This document shows, in pieces, positions 1 to 9,719 of a stretch of 64,000 nucleotides of DNA. Each line of letters begins with the position of its first letter. Positions within the stretch are counted from its first letter, which is position 1. Source of the stretch: Bacteroidota bacterium (GTDB lineage: Bacteria > Bacteroidota > Bacteroidia > UBA7662 > CANHCV01); contig CANHCV010000004.1 in assembly GCA_947459245.1 (NCBI GenBank), positions 1-64,000 of the forward strand, given 5' to 3'. A program made the position numbers and the translations under genes. The notes below the pieces were generated by a model, which was not told the DNA's origin, searched no databases, and saw only the letters and a program-made list of their open reading frames with translations.

Positions 1-2
1 AT

Positions 3-125
3 AACCGATCAACAAACGCATCTGCAGAATCGTTTAACGCCAAAATTAAAGCATTCCGAACCCAGTTCAGAGGAGTGAAAAACGTTGAATTTTTTCTTTA
101 CCGATTAACTAAAATTTATGCCTAG
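3..125 (+). pseudogene. C-terminal fragment of an IS transposase (ISAon1/ISL3-like), truncated by the window edge
   Basis: Frame 3 reads NRSTNASAESFNAKIKAFRTQFRGVKNVEFFLYRLTKIYA* with stop at 123-125. The 'AESFNAKIKAFR.QFRGV...FFLYRLTK' tail resembles ISL3/ISAon1-type transposase C-termini. It may be an intact gene extending left of the window. Confidence 0.75.
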
Positions 126-164
126 TCCCCAACAATTGTACTTGATCCCTATTTTCGTAAAAAT

Positions 165-194
165 AAATGGGACCAAACCCGTTGAAATGGGACC
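165..194. repeat. Two exact copies of AAATGGGACC with a 20-bp period (165-174, 185-194)
   Basis: Direct reading of 'aaatgggaccaaacccgttgaaatgggacc', just downstream of the transposase stop codon. Confidence 0.7.
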
Positions 195-372
195 GTGAAA
201 TGAAAAAAAGAGGATGAATAAGAAGGGATTTTTTTGAATTTTTCTTAAACCTTGTGGGAAGTATGATTTGGAATCATCCCAAGTAAATTAAGTTGTATGA
301 TTTCCTGAAAAGTCAGAAAATATTTTTGGAAATTGCAATTTCGGGCTAAATACGGGCTAGATAAAAATAAAA

Positions 373-409
373 AAACCGTAACTATTGGTTTTTCAATGAG
401 TTACGGTTT
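373..409 (-). terminator. Rho-independent terminator downstream of tRNA-Lys
   Basis: Perfect 10-bp inverted repeat AAACCGTAAC (373-382) / GTTACGGTTT (400-409); on the minus strand it is followed by a T-rich tract. Confidence 0.85.
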
Positions 410-416
410 ATTTTCG

Positions 417-489
417 TGATCCCGCTGGGACTCGAACCCAGGACCCATACATTAAAAGTGTATTGCTCTACCAGCTGAGCTACGGAATC
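417..489 (-). tRNA. tRNA-Lys (anticodon TTT)
   Basis: Reverse complement GATTCCGTAGCTCAGCTGGTAGAGCAATACACTTTTAATGTATGGGTCCTGGGTTCGAGTCCCAGCGGGATCA: acceptor GATTCCG/CGGGATC, GGTTCGAGTCC T-arm, CTTTTAA anticodon loop; CCA not encoded. Confidence 0.95.
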
Positions 490-572
490 CAACGTTTGTG
501 CGAAACGTGGCGCAAAGATAGCTGTTTATTCGAATTGACAAACTTTTTTGAGAATTTTTTTTGAAGTTTTTC

Positions 573-605
573 TTGCCCTTCACCCGCTAAACTAACCTAA
601 CTTTG
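573..605 (+). promoter_or_regulatory. Bacteroidota-type promoter (TTG -N22- TAACTTTG)
   Basis: TTG at 573-575 and TAACTTTG at 598-605, five bp before the ATG at 610. Confidence 0.55.
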
Positions 606-609
606 TGCC

Positions 610-2235
610 ATGAAAGCCATTATCCTGCCCATAATCTTGTTGCTTTTCGCTGCTTGTCAATCACTTCCGCAAGCCGATTACATCCTCCATCATGGAAAAA
701 TATACACCTGCGATTCAACTTTTTCAGTGGTGGAAGCCGTTGCCGTAAAGGATGGAAAAATTCTCGCCACCGGCTCTAACCAAGATATTTTAAACGGTTT
801 TAAAGCCGATTCTACCGTAGATCTGCAAAATCAAGCGGTTTACCCGGGCCTCATCGACGCCCATGCGCACTTTTATGGGTACGGTAAAGGCCTGTTCGAG
901 GTGAATCTTTGGGGTTGTGCCTCCGAAGAAGACCTTGTGAAAAGGGTCAAGGAGTTTGCTCAGAAAAATCCGCAGTTGCCGTGGATCATCGGCCGTGGGT
1001 GGGACCAGAATGTTTGGTCCAACAAATCCATGCCCAATTTTAACTCGCTCAACGGGTTAAAATTGTCACAACCCGTTTTTTTAACCCGAGTTGATGGACA
1101 TGCAGCGTTGGTTAACGATGTTGCTTGGAGCCTCGTACCCAACAAAAAATCAAATTCCCTCGGGGGCGAGGTGGTCATGCAGAACGGTGCTTTCACCGGA
1201 TTGCTGATCGACGGAGCCGTGGATTTGGTTCAAAATCAAATTCCTCAACCTTCCAAAGAAGATATCAATAAATACCTTCTTTCGGCACAAAACAACTGCT
1301 TGGCCGAAGGAATGGTAGCGCTCCACGATGCCGGTTTAAAATTCAACATCATCGATGCTATGCACCAATTGAAAAACAACGGGGAATTGAAAATGGATTT
1401 CCATTTAATGATGGATGGAACCGATGAAGCCACGTTGAACAAGTATTTGAAATCACCCATCGTAGAAGATGGATTTTTGGTGAAATCGGTGAAATTGTAT
1501 GCCGACGGTGCGTTGGGATCGAGGGGGGCACTGTTGAAACACGAATACCATGATCGACACGATTACTACGGGATTAGGGTAACTTCATTGGATTCTATGG
1601 AGAAGGTTGCACGCCGATGCGTGGAAAATAGAATTCAATTGTGTACCCATGCCATCGGCGATTCGGCCAATCGCGATGTGCTTCGCATTTATTCCCAATT
1701 GATTCAAAAAGGAAATCCGTTGCGTTGGAGAATTGAACATGCCCAGATCGTAGATCCCGCAGATTTTCAATATTTTAAACAGTTTTCCATCATTCCATCG
1801 GTTCAACCTTCCCATGCTACGAGCGATCACGCTTGGGCTCCCGATCGCTTGGGAAGTTTTGTTTCTCGTGGATATCAATACAAAACGCTTTGGGATTGCA
1901 ACGGATTCTTGCCATTGGGAAGCGATTTCCCAGTAGAATCCATTCGCCCCGTCCTTCAGTTTTACGCCGCAGTTGCTCGAAAAACCACCGACGGGAAACC
2001 CCAAGGTGGCTTCCAAATGAACGAGGCGTTAACCCGCCAGCAAGCTTTGTTAGGATTAACCCGATTTGCGGCCTATTCCATGCAAATGGACGATCAAATG
2101 GGAAGCATTGAAAAAGGGAAATGGGCCCATTTTACTGTTTTTGATCAGGACATCATGAGCATTTCTGTGGAAAAAATTCCAAACGTTTCCACGAAATACA
2201 CCATCATTCGGGGTAATATTGCATACTCCAAATAA
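610..2235 (+). CDS. Amidohydrolase family lipoprotein (YtcJ-like)
   Basis: Lipobox-like signal LLLFAACQ; 'VYPGLIDAHAHF' metal-binding motif; C-terminal GSDFPVES. Confidence 0.9.
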   Translation: MKAIILPIILLLFAACQSLPQADYILHHGKIYTCDSTFSVVEAVAVKDGKILATGSNQDILNGFKADSTVDLQNQAVYPGLIDAHAHFYGYGKGLFEVNLWGCASEEDLVKRVKEFAQKNPQLPWIIGRGWDQNVWSNKSMPNFNSLNGLKLSQPVFLTRVDGHAALVNDVAWSLVPNKKSNSLGGEVVMQNGAFTGLLIDGAVDLVQNQIPQPSKEDINKYLLSAQNNCLAEGMVALHDAGLKFNIIDAMHQLKNNGELKMDFHLMMDGTDEATLNKYLKSPIVEDGFLVKSVKLYADGALGSRGALLKHEYHDRHDYYGIRVTSLDSMEKVARRCVENRIQLCTHAIGDSANRDVLRIYSQLIQKGNPLRWRIEHAQIVDPADFQYFKQFSIIPSVQPSHATSDHAWAPDRLGSFVSRGYQYKTLWDCNGFLPLGSDFPVESIRPVLQFYAAVARKTTDGKPQGGFQMNEALTRQQALLGLTRFAAYSMQMDDQMGSIEKGKWAHFTVFDQDIMSISVEKIPNVSTKYTIIRGNIAYSK

Positions 2236-2243
2236 ATTAATCC

Positions 2244-4238
2244 TTGGCAGTTTACGTTCGAAACCTCTATTCCCGAAAAAGAAAGTGGCCCAAAATTGTG
2301 GGAATCACCTTTCTAGCACTTTTTGTCCTTGCTATTGGAGGGTATTTCACATTCCGACAATCTTTCCTCGATCGTGCAATTGCAAAGGCAAAAGAGAAAG
2401 TGGTTCAGGATTTTCAATCTCAGTTATCCATTGGATCTTACCAATTTTCGGGTTTTAATTCCGTTGAAATGAATCAGGTTTGCCTGATTTCTCCCTTAAA
2501 AGACACCTTAGCATTTTTTCCTAAGCTCGAATTAAGTGTTCGAATGCTTCCATTGCTGCAACGAAAAATCCTTTTCGGGTCGGTAGAAACGGATGGAGGT
2601 CGAATTCAACTGATTAAAAACGACTCGATTGGATGTAATTTTTGCACCTTTTTAAAAGGAAAGAAAGAGGCATCTGATCCATCCCAGAAAAGAAATATCG
2701 CCCGACTTTTGTACCGTTCCATCGATAAGGTATTCGACCTACTTCCATCCGATTTAATGGTGTCGAACTTCCAAACAACGTTTCTAGATAACAACGGATT
2801 GACAACTTTTTATCTGGAACGGATCAATTTAGATGATGAAGATTTAGAAGGAACTTTATGGTTTGATGAAGGTTCCGGCCGACATTTCATGGCCATCGCC
2901 GGAGAAGTGGATCGGGGAGATTTAACCGGAACGCTTAATTTAAAACCCAAGGGTCAAAACTGGGTGCAGTTGCCTTTGTTGGAGTCGAAATTTGGGTTGA
3001 AATTCGCATTTTCTGAATTGAATTTAAGTTTGGAAGATGTAGATTTCGGAGGAGGTGAATTGGAAGTGAGAGGAAATGGAACTGCCAAAAATCTCGGAGT
3101 ATTTCATCCTCGATTTAGCGATTCCATGGTCATCATTCCCCATGCTGATGCCTCTTTTTCAACCCTTTTCGGGGAAGATTTTGCCGAAATTGATAGCTCC
3201 ACCAGCATAGATTTCAATGGAATTCCAGGAAAAGTGTATGCTCGGGCGCAAACTGGAGAACATCCCGATTATCAATTGAAAATTTCAACCTATCCGGTAC
3301 AAGCGCAAACGTTTTTCAATGCCCTTCCGGCCGGAATGTTTGGCTCCATTGCAGGAACCAAGGCCGAAGGAAAAATGGATTTCTATTTGGACTTGCATTT
3401 GGACGGAGAAAAACCCTTCAAATCAACATTTGATGCCGGAATTCATCAAAATGGATTCAAACTCCTTGGATTTGGAAAAGCCCAACTCGATTTTTTTAAT
3501 GCACCTTTCGAATACACTCCCATTGAAAACGGACAACCCATGCGTTCCCGTTTTATTGGACCTGAAAACGTTTATTTTGTGGGGTATTCAGAAATCCCAT
3601 CTTACCTGAAAAATGCCATTTTAACCTGCGAAGACCCCAGTTTTTTCGGACACAAAGGGTTTGTGATGGAAGCTTTCAAAAATGCGATTGCTAAGAACTA
3701 CAAAACCAAGCAATTTAAAGTGGGCGGAAGCACCATTTCTATGCAGTTGGTTAAGAATCTATTCCTTTCAAGGAAAAAAACATTAAGCCGAAAAATTGAA
3801 GAAGCCATGATTGTTTGGCTGATTGAAAATCAGCGAATTTCCTCGAAACAGCGCATGTTTGAAGTATATGTGAACATGATCGAGTGGGGACCCAATGTTT
3901 ACGGTTTGGGGGAAGCCTCTGATTTTTACTTCGGAAAATCTCCGAGTCAGCTTTCGTTGCCTGAATGCGTTTATTTGGCCACTTTAATTCCTCGTCCGAA
4001 ACAATACCGAAGTTTTTTTGATGCATTTGGTGAATTAAGGCCGTATGCGGTACGTCATTCCGAGGTGATTACCAGGAAAATGGCTTCCCGTGGATTGTTG
4101 ACGGAGACCGATACCCTGGGTTTTGATCCACGGGTTCGGTTAAGTGGTCGGGCCATGAATGGTTTTCAATTGAATGATACGGTTCCGGTGTTGTTTGAAG
4201 AACCCTTGGACGAAATTGAAGAAGAAATTTTCCAGTAA
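2244..4238 (+). CDS. AsmA-like N-terminal region fused to a GT51 peptidoglycan glycosyltransferase domain
   Basis: TTG start; GT51 motifs EDPSFFGHKGF, GGSTISMQLVKNLF, RKIEEAMIVWLIE, FEVYVNMIEWGPNVYG; AsmA-like N-terminus; no transpeptidase domain. Confidence 0.85.
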   Translation: MAVYVRNLYSRKRKWPKIVGITFLALFVLAIGGYFTFRQSFLDRAIAKAKEKVVQDFQSQLSIGSYQFSGFNSVEMNQVCLISPLKDTLAFFPKLELSVRMLPLLQRKILFGSVETDGGRIQLIKNDSIGCNFCTFLKGKKEASDPSQKRNIARLLYRSIDKVFDLLPSDLMVSNFQTTFLDNNGLTTFYLERINLDDEDLEGTLWFDEGSGRHFMAIAGEVDRGDLTGTLNLKPKGQNWVQLPLLESKFGLKFAFSELNLSLEDVDFGGGELEVRGNGTAKNLGVFHPRFSDSMVIIPHADASFSTLFGEDFAEIDSSTSIDFNGIPGKVYARAQTGEHPDYQLKISTYPVQAQTFFNALPAGMFGSIAGTKAEGKMDFYLDLHLDGEKPFKSTFDAGIHQNGFKLLGFGKAQLDFFNAPFEYTPIENGQPMRSRFIGPENVYFVGYSEIPSYLKNAILTCEDPSFFGHKGFVMEAFKNAIAKNYKTKQFKVGGSTISMQLVKNLFLSRKKTLSRKIEEAMIVWLIENQRISSKQRMFEVYVNMIEWGPNVYGLGEASDFYFGKSPSQLSLPECVYLATLIPRPKQYRSFFDAFGELRPYAVRHSEVITRKMASRGLLTETDTLGFDPRVRLSGRAMNGFQLNDTVPVLFEEPLDEIEEEIFQ

Positions 4239-5581
4239 TGAACTATCATTTTATTGCCATCGGTGGGGCGGTGATGCACAATTTAGCCCTCGCTCTCCAT
4301 CATTTGGGACATCACGTTTCTGGAAGCGATGATCAGATTTTTGAGCCATCGCGAACCCGTTTAGAGAAATTCGGATTGCTGCCGGCTCAATTGGGTTGGT
4401 TTCCAGAAAAAATAACCTCCAATTTGGATGCGGTGATTTTGGGCATGCATGCTCGAGGCGATAATCCGGAGCTCATTGAAGCCCAAAAATTAGGAATTCG
4501 CATTTTTTCTTTCCCTGAATTCGTGGCTCATCATTCCCAGGATAAAACTCGATTGGTGATTGCAGGAAGTCACGGTAAAACCACCATCACCAGCATGCTG
4601 ATGCATGTTTTGATAACTGCGGGTCGGAAATTCGACTATTTGGTGGGTTCCCAAATTGAAGGATTTGAAACCATGGTGCAAATTTCCGATGCGCCCCTTA
4701 TCATTTTAGAGGGAGATGAATACTTGACCTCGCCTTTGGATCCGCGTCCCAAATTTTTGTGGTACCATCCGCATTTGGCCTTGATTTCGGGTATTGCTTG
4801 GGACCACATGAACGTGTTTCCAACGTGGGATAGTTATGTGAACGCCTTTCGCGATTTTGCCAAAACGTTGCCCGATGAAGGGTTTTTGGTTTACGATGAA
4901 ACGGATGCTGCCCTTTCAGCTTTGATGGCAGAAAACGATTTGCCCGGGAAGCGGGTAGGTTACCAAGCTCATCCCTATCGGGTAGAAAACGAGCAATGTT
5001 TTCTACTGAAAGAGGATGGAAATGCCATTTCGGTGGAAGTTTTTGGAGAACACAATTTAAAAAATATTCAAGGGGCTTATTTATTATGCCAGCAATTGGG
5101 TTTGTCGGACGAGGAGTTTTACCGGGGCATTTCATCGTTCAAAGGTGCTGCAAAGCGAATGGAATGCTGGAAGAACGATGTTTCGGAGGTGATTTATCGC
5201 GATTTTGCTCATAGTCCGTCCAAGTTAAAAGCCACGGTTGATGCGGTTCGTTTGCAATATCCGAAGCGTAAGATGTTGGCGGTATTTGAGTTGTTTACCT
5301 ACAGTTCGTTGAATGCGGCCTTTCTACCTCAATACCAAAACGCCATGCAGGCCGCAGATGAGGCTTGGGTGTATTACAATCCGGCCCAATTGGAATTGAA
5401 AAAACTTCCGTTTTTTCCTGCTGAACAAGTTGCCCACGAATTCAATCATTCCAATTTTAGGGTTTTTACCGATTCGAGTGAATTGTTTGAAAATTTGAAG
5501 CAAAGAAATCGAGAAAATTCGGCTTTGCTCTTGATGTCTTCAGGAAATTTCAATAATTTGCCATTGGAACAGATTCTATAA
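4238..5581 (+). CDS. mpl: UDP-N-acetylmuramate:L-alanyl-gamma-D-glutamyl-meso-diaminopimelate ligase (Mur ligase family)
   Basis: N-terminal GGAVMHNLALALHHLGHHVSGSDDQIFEP; ATP-binding GSHGKTTITSM; 'RDFAHSPSKLKATVDAVR'. Confidence 0.9.
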   Translation: MNYHFIAIGGAVMHNLALALHHLGHHVSGSDDQIFEPSRTRLEKFGLLPAQLGWFPEKITSNLDAVILGMHARGDNPELIEAQKLGIRIFSFPEFVAHHSQDKTRLVIAGSHGKTTITSMLMHVLITAGRKFDYLVGSQIEGFETMVQISDAPLIILEGDEYLTSPLDPRPKFLWYHPHLALISGIAWDHMNVFPTWDSYVNAFRDFAKTLPDEGFLVYDETDAALSALMAENDLPGKRVGYQAHPYRVENEQCFLLKEDGNAISVEVFGEHNLKNIQGAYLLCQQLGLSDEEFYRGISSFKGAAKRMECWKNDVSEVIYRDFAHSPSKLKATVDAVRLQYPKRKMLAVFELFTYSSLNAAFLPQYQNAMQAADEAWVYYNPAQLELKKLPFFPAEQVAHEFNHSNFRVFTDSSELFENLKQRNRENSALLLMSSGNFNNLPLEQIL

Positions 5582-5593
5582 ATGTGAAATGGT

Positions 5594-5971
5594 ATGGCAA
5601 ACGTAAAAACTCAAATTGAATATCCCGTAAAATGCAAGCCAGCCTTGTTGTACACCTATTTAACCGATCCTGTATTTCTCAGTCAGTGGTTTGCCGATAA
5701 GGTTGAAAGTCATGGAGATCATTGGACATTCGATTGGAATGGAGAATTGGTGGATGGGAAATTGGTCGATAAAAAAATCAATGCAGCGGTAAAATTTGAA
5801 TTGGATTACCATCAAGAAGATGAGTACATTCAATTGCAGATTGTGGTTGATGCCATAACGGAAGAAATAGAGTTGCTCATTACCGACTTTTGCGAAGCGG
5901 GTGAGGAGGAAGATTTAAAGTTATTGTGGGATACGTCGATTCAACGATTGCACCGTGCAGTTGGGGCATAA
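5594..5971 (+). CDS. START-like domain (SRPBCC superfamily) protein
   Basis: 'EYPVKCKPALLYTYLTDPVFLSQWFADKV' resembles Bacteroidota START-like proteins. Confidence 0.75.
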   Translation: MANVKTQIEYPVKCKPALLYTYLTDPVFLSQWFADKVESHGDHWTFDWNGELVDGKLVDKKINAAVKFELDYHQEDEYIQLQIVVDAITEEIELLITDFCEAGEEEDLKLLWDTSIQRLHRAVGA

Positions 5972-5992
5972 AAACGTATCTTTGCAGCAGTT

Positions 5993-7387
5993 TTGAAGCC
6001 CAAAGTACTCCATCGTTTTTTATTGAAAGCCTACGTTGGCCCTTTTCTGGCTACGTTTTTTGTTGTGGAATTTATTCTCGTGCTTCAGTTTTTATGGAAG
6101 TACGTAGACGATTTGGTTGGTAAAGGATTTGATACCTTATTGATTTTAAAATTGATGGCTTTGGCCTCGGTTTCTTTTGTTCCCATGGCGTTACCCTTGG
6201 CCATTTTATTGGCTACCCTTATGACCTTCGGCAATTTGGGCGAATTCTTTGAACTCACCGCAATTAAATCGGGAGGGATTTCTTTGTGGAGGTTCATGCG
6301 GCCGCTCACCGGTTTAACCTTGGTTTGGGTGGTGTTTGCTTTTTTCTTTTCCAACAATATTCTGCCGGTTGTAAACCTCAAGTTTCAAACCTTATTGTAC
6401 GATATCCGAGAACAACGACCGGCCTTGAGCATTCAGGCTGGGGTTTATTACAACGGTATTGATGGGTATTCCATTCATGTTGGGAAAAAAGATGATGATG
6501 GGAAAACGCTTCGGCAAATTACCATTTACGATCATTCCGAGCGAAGAGGGAATACCAAATACGTGTATGCCAAACGAGGAGAAATGGAGAGTGTGGCAAA
6601 TAACCATTACCTTGTTTTAAAGTTGTACGATGGTTTTGTGTACCAAGAAATTCAACCCAAAGCCGGCGATAAAGCGGTTCTTCCTGCCATGAAAATGGAA
6701 TTCAAAGAACAACAAGTGGGCTTTGATCTTTCTGCTTTCCGTTTTTCCAGGACCCAAGAAAGTACTTTCAAAGATGTTTACACCATGCTTACCGTACAGC
6801 AGCTATCTACCAACATCGATTCTTTAAAAATTCAGAGGAAAAACCGCATTTCCGAAGTGGCCGGATTCCAAAACAAGTACTACGCCATCGTTGCCGATTC
6901 CAATTTAGGAACAGTAAAAACAACCGCCCGTTCGGTATTTCAATGGGAGGCCATGGTTCCCGATTCTTTCCATGTTTTGGTGCTTCAAGACGCGAAAAAT
7001 GGCGTTTCGTCGGTAAAATCCTATACTTCCATGTTGCTAAGGGACCTGGAATATCAACAAAATAACATCTCTGCGCATTTGGTCGAAAGGCATAAAAAGT
7101 TCACCCTTTCCGTGGCTTGTTTGGTTCTATTTCTAATCGGAGCTCCCTTGGGAGCAATCATCAAAAAGGGCGGATTTGGAATGCCCATGTTGTTTTCCAT
7201 CCTTTTCTTTTTGGTTTACCACGTTACGTCCATGATCGGTGAGAAAATGGCAGAATCGGGAAAGGTGCAACCGTGGCAAGGCATGTGGTTGGCAACTTTC
7301 CTTCTGCTTCCGGTGGGTTTGATCTTGATGATTCGTGCAAATACCGATACCGGTGGATTAAAATCTCTTTTCAAAAGGAAGAAATGA
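5993..7387 (+). CDS. LptF/LptG family permease
   Basis: TTG start; 'LHRFLLKAYVGPFLATFFVVEFILVLQFLWKYVDDLVGKG' and C-terminal TM block typical of LptF/G. Confidence 0.88.
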   Translation: MKPKVLHRFLLKAYVGPFLATFFVVEFILVLQFLWKYVDDLVGKGFDTLLILKLMALASVSFVPMALPLAILLATLMTFGNLGEFFELTAIKSGGISLWRFMRPLTGLTLVWVVFAFFFSNNILPVVNLKFQTLLYDIREQRPALSIQAGVYYNGIDGYSIHVGKKDDDGKTLRQITIYDHSERRGNTKYVYAKRGEMESVANNHYLVLKLYDGFVYQEIQPKAGDKAVLPAMKMEFKEQQVGFDLSAFRFSRTQESTFKDVYTMLTVQQLSTNIDSLKIQRKNRISEVAGFQNKYYAIVADSNLGTVKTTARSVFQWEAMVPDSFHVLVLQDAKNGVSSVKSYTSMLLRDLEYQQNNISAHLVERHKKFTLSVACLVLFLIGAPLGAIIKKGGFGMPMLFSILFFLVYHVTSMIGEKMAESGKVQPWQGMWLATFLLLPVGLILMIRANTDTGGLKSLFKRKK

Positions 7388-8580
7388 AAGTGCTTCAATT
7401 GGCTTATCGACTACCTTTTCCTCCCAAAGATGGGGGTGCGTTGGGGTTGTTGCGCATTTCAGAAGGATATTTGGAAACAGGAAATGAAGTTCACCTCCTT
7501 GCTATTCGAACGCCGAAACATTGGATATCCGACGACGAAATTCAATCCCATCTATCTCTTTATCCTGGGATTACCTGTACCGTAGTGGATGTAAATACTC
7601 GTCCAACCGTTTGGGGAGCCATTCAATCACTTTTTTCACCTTCTTCCTACCATGCTCTTCGTTTGAACGACCCTGGATTGAAGAAGGTCATTATTCAAAT
7701 TCTAACGAATCATCAATTCGATTTGATTCACTTAGATGGACCGTTTTGGTTGCCTTATTTGAATGAAATTCGAAGACTTTCCAAGGCGAGGTTGGTTTTT
7801 CGGGCGCATAACGTGGAGCATTTCATTTGGAAGCGTTTGGCGCAAGAAGCCAAGAATCCATTGAAGAAATGGTATTTGAATGGGCAATGGCCGAAAATCG
7901 CAAAAGAAGAAGCGGCAATGGCCCAACAAGTGGATTGGATTTTACCCATTTCTACCGTCGATGCCGCTTGGTTTAGTTCCTGCTCTTCCACCCCGCAACA
8001 CGTGTTGGAAGCCGGACTCCCGCTGCAGCAATACCCACAAATGATTGCTTCTCATTCCAACAAATGGTGTTTTTTAGCATCTTTGGAGTGGATGCCGAAT
8101 GTACAAGGGTTGGAGTTTTTTTTGGAAAACATTTGGCCCGCTTTGATTCAAGTTCATCCTTCATTAACGCTTTCCGTTGCGGGCCGACGAATGCCAGAGC
8201 ATTGGAAAAATCGGAATATTCCCGGGGTGAAATTCGTGGGAGAAGTGGAATCGGTGAAGGAGTATTTTTCCCAACACGGATTTTTAATCGTTCCACTTTG
8301 GTCGGGAAGTGGCGTGCGAATCAAATTGATCGAGGCATTGGCCATGGGCATGCCCTGCATCAGCACAACGGTTGGAGCCGAAGGATTGGGATTGGTTCAT
8401 GGGCAACATCTTTTGGAGGCGAATCGGGTGGAAGAGTGGTTGCAAGTTGCTCATGAAGTACTTTCAAATCCAGAAATTTCCATCTCATTATCCCAAAAAG
8501 GAAGGGATTTTGTGCTTCAACACTTCGATAACCGAGTTATCTTTGAGAAGTGGATGCAAGCATTGGATACAGCACAATAG
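7384..8580 (+). CDS. Glycosyltransferase family 4/1
   Basis: Re-started at ATG 7384 (ATGA overlap with upstream stop); 'GVRIKLIEALAMGMPCISTTVGAEGL' GT-B donor motif. Confidence 0.88.
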   Translation: MKVLQLAYRLPFPPKDGGALGLLRISEGYLETGNEVHLLAIRTPKHWISDDEIQSHLSLYPGITCTVVDVNTRPTVWGAIQSLFSPSSYHALRLNDPGLKKVIIQILTNHQFDLIHLDGPFWLPYLNEIRRLSKARLVFRAHNVEHFIWKRLAQEAKNPLKKWYLNGQWPKIAKEEAAMAQQVDWILPISTVDAAWFSSCSSTPQHVLEAGLPLQQYPQMIASHSNKWCFLASLEWMPNVQGLEFFLENIWPALIQVHPSLTLSVAGRRMPEHWKNRNIPGVKFVGEVESVKEYFSQHGFLIVPLWSGSGVRIKLIEALAMGMPCISTTVGAEGLGLVHGQHLLEANRVEEWLQVAHEVLSNPEISISLSQKGRDFVLQHFDNRVIFEKWMQALDTAQ

Positions 8581-9719
8581 AATGGATTGGAATTTTCTTG
8601 GCGATCATTCCAGTTTTTTTATTGCTTCATACCTATTTAATCTATCCGTTGTCTCAATTGCTTCAATCGAAGTCTAATCAAAGTTATTCCGAGGATTTTC
8701 AACCCCAAGCAACGGTTTTATTGGCGGTGTTTAATGAAAAAGATATCATCGAGCAAAAGATGAAATCCATGTTAACCACCCACTATCCCATGGAGCGTTT
8801 GCAGTTCATTATTGGCTCAGATTGTTCGGATGATGGTACCAATGAAATCATCGAAAGCTTTGTTCGATTGCATTCGAATATTACGTTTTTCCCTTTCCAA
8901 GAGCGAAGAGGAAAGGCCGTGGTGATGGAAGATTTGTTGCAATGGGTTAAGGGTGAAGTGATTGTGTTTACCGATGCCGATACGTTATTTCGCCCAGAAA
9001 CCATTCCCCACCTGCTCGCACCGTTTCAAGATCAAGCCGTTGGTGGGGTTCAAGGGAATTTTCATTCCATTCCTCTGGATCGTACCGAAGCGTTGCAACA
9101 GGAGAGTTTTTTCAATCGCATTGAAATGTCCATCAAAATGCGGCAAAGTAAACAAGGTACCGTTATTGGGGCCATTGGTTCCATTTTTGCCATTCGAAAA
9201 GATCTGTACGAAACAGTACCCTACGGGATTATTGTAGATGACTTCTTTTTGTTCATGACTGTTTTGAGAAAGGGGTATAAAACGGTTTTCGCCGAAAAGT
9301 CAATTTCAGATTTGTACGTTAGTGGCGACCCGATCTTGCAATTTAGGCGCAAAAAGCGCATTGGTTCGGGGAATTTTATGGCCTATTTTATTTTCCAATC
9401 GATGTCTTGGCCGTGGATGGGTAGGGTAGGCTACCACTTTTTTAGTTACAAAGTGCTGCGTTGGTATGGCCCATTTTTGATGATTTTGGCCGCTCTTGGA
9501 TTTTTCATGTTGTTCCCTTGGAGTACTGCAATGGGAATGATTGCCGTAGGATTGGTTCTGGCGTTGGATTGGTTATTCAGGAAAATTGAATTGAAAAGTG
9601 GAGTTTTTAGATATCCTGCGCATTTTTTCTGGATGAATGCCGCGATGTTTCTTGGCTTTTTTCAGTATGTTCTTCGCGGCAATTCGGCTGTTTGGAATAA
9701 TCCGAAAAAGTTGGGTTAA
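8550..9719 (+). CDS. Glycosyltransferase family 2 (membrane-associated, processive-like)
   Basis: 'ATVLLAVFNEKDIIEQKMKS', 'IIGSDCSDDGTNEI', 'VFTDADTLFRP', C-terminal TM helices. Confidence 0.88.
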   Translation: MDASIGYSTIEWIGIFLAIIPVFLLLHTYLIYPLSQLLQSKSNQSYSEDFQPQATVLLAVFNEKDIIEQKMKSMLTTHYPMERLQFIIGSDCSDDGTNEIIESFVRLHSNITFFPFQERRGKAVVMEDLLQWVKGEVIVFTDADTLFRPETIPHLLAPFQDQAVGGVQGNFHSIPLDRTEALQQESFFNRIEMSIKMRQSKQGTVIGAIGSIFAIRKDLYETVPYGIIVDDFFLFMTVLRKGYKTVFAEKSISDLYVSGDPILQFRRKKRIGSGNFMAYFIFQSMSWPWMGRVGYHFFSYKVLRWYGPFLMILAALGFFMLFPWSTAMGMIAVGLVLALDWLFRKIELKSGVFRYPAHFFWMNAAMFLGFFQYVLRGNSAVWNNPKKLG

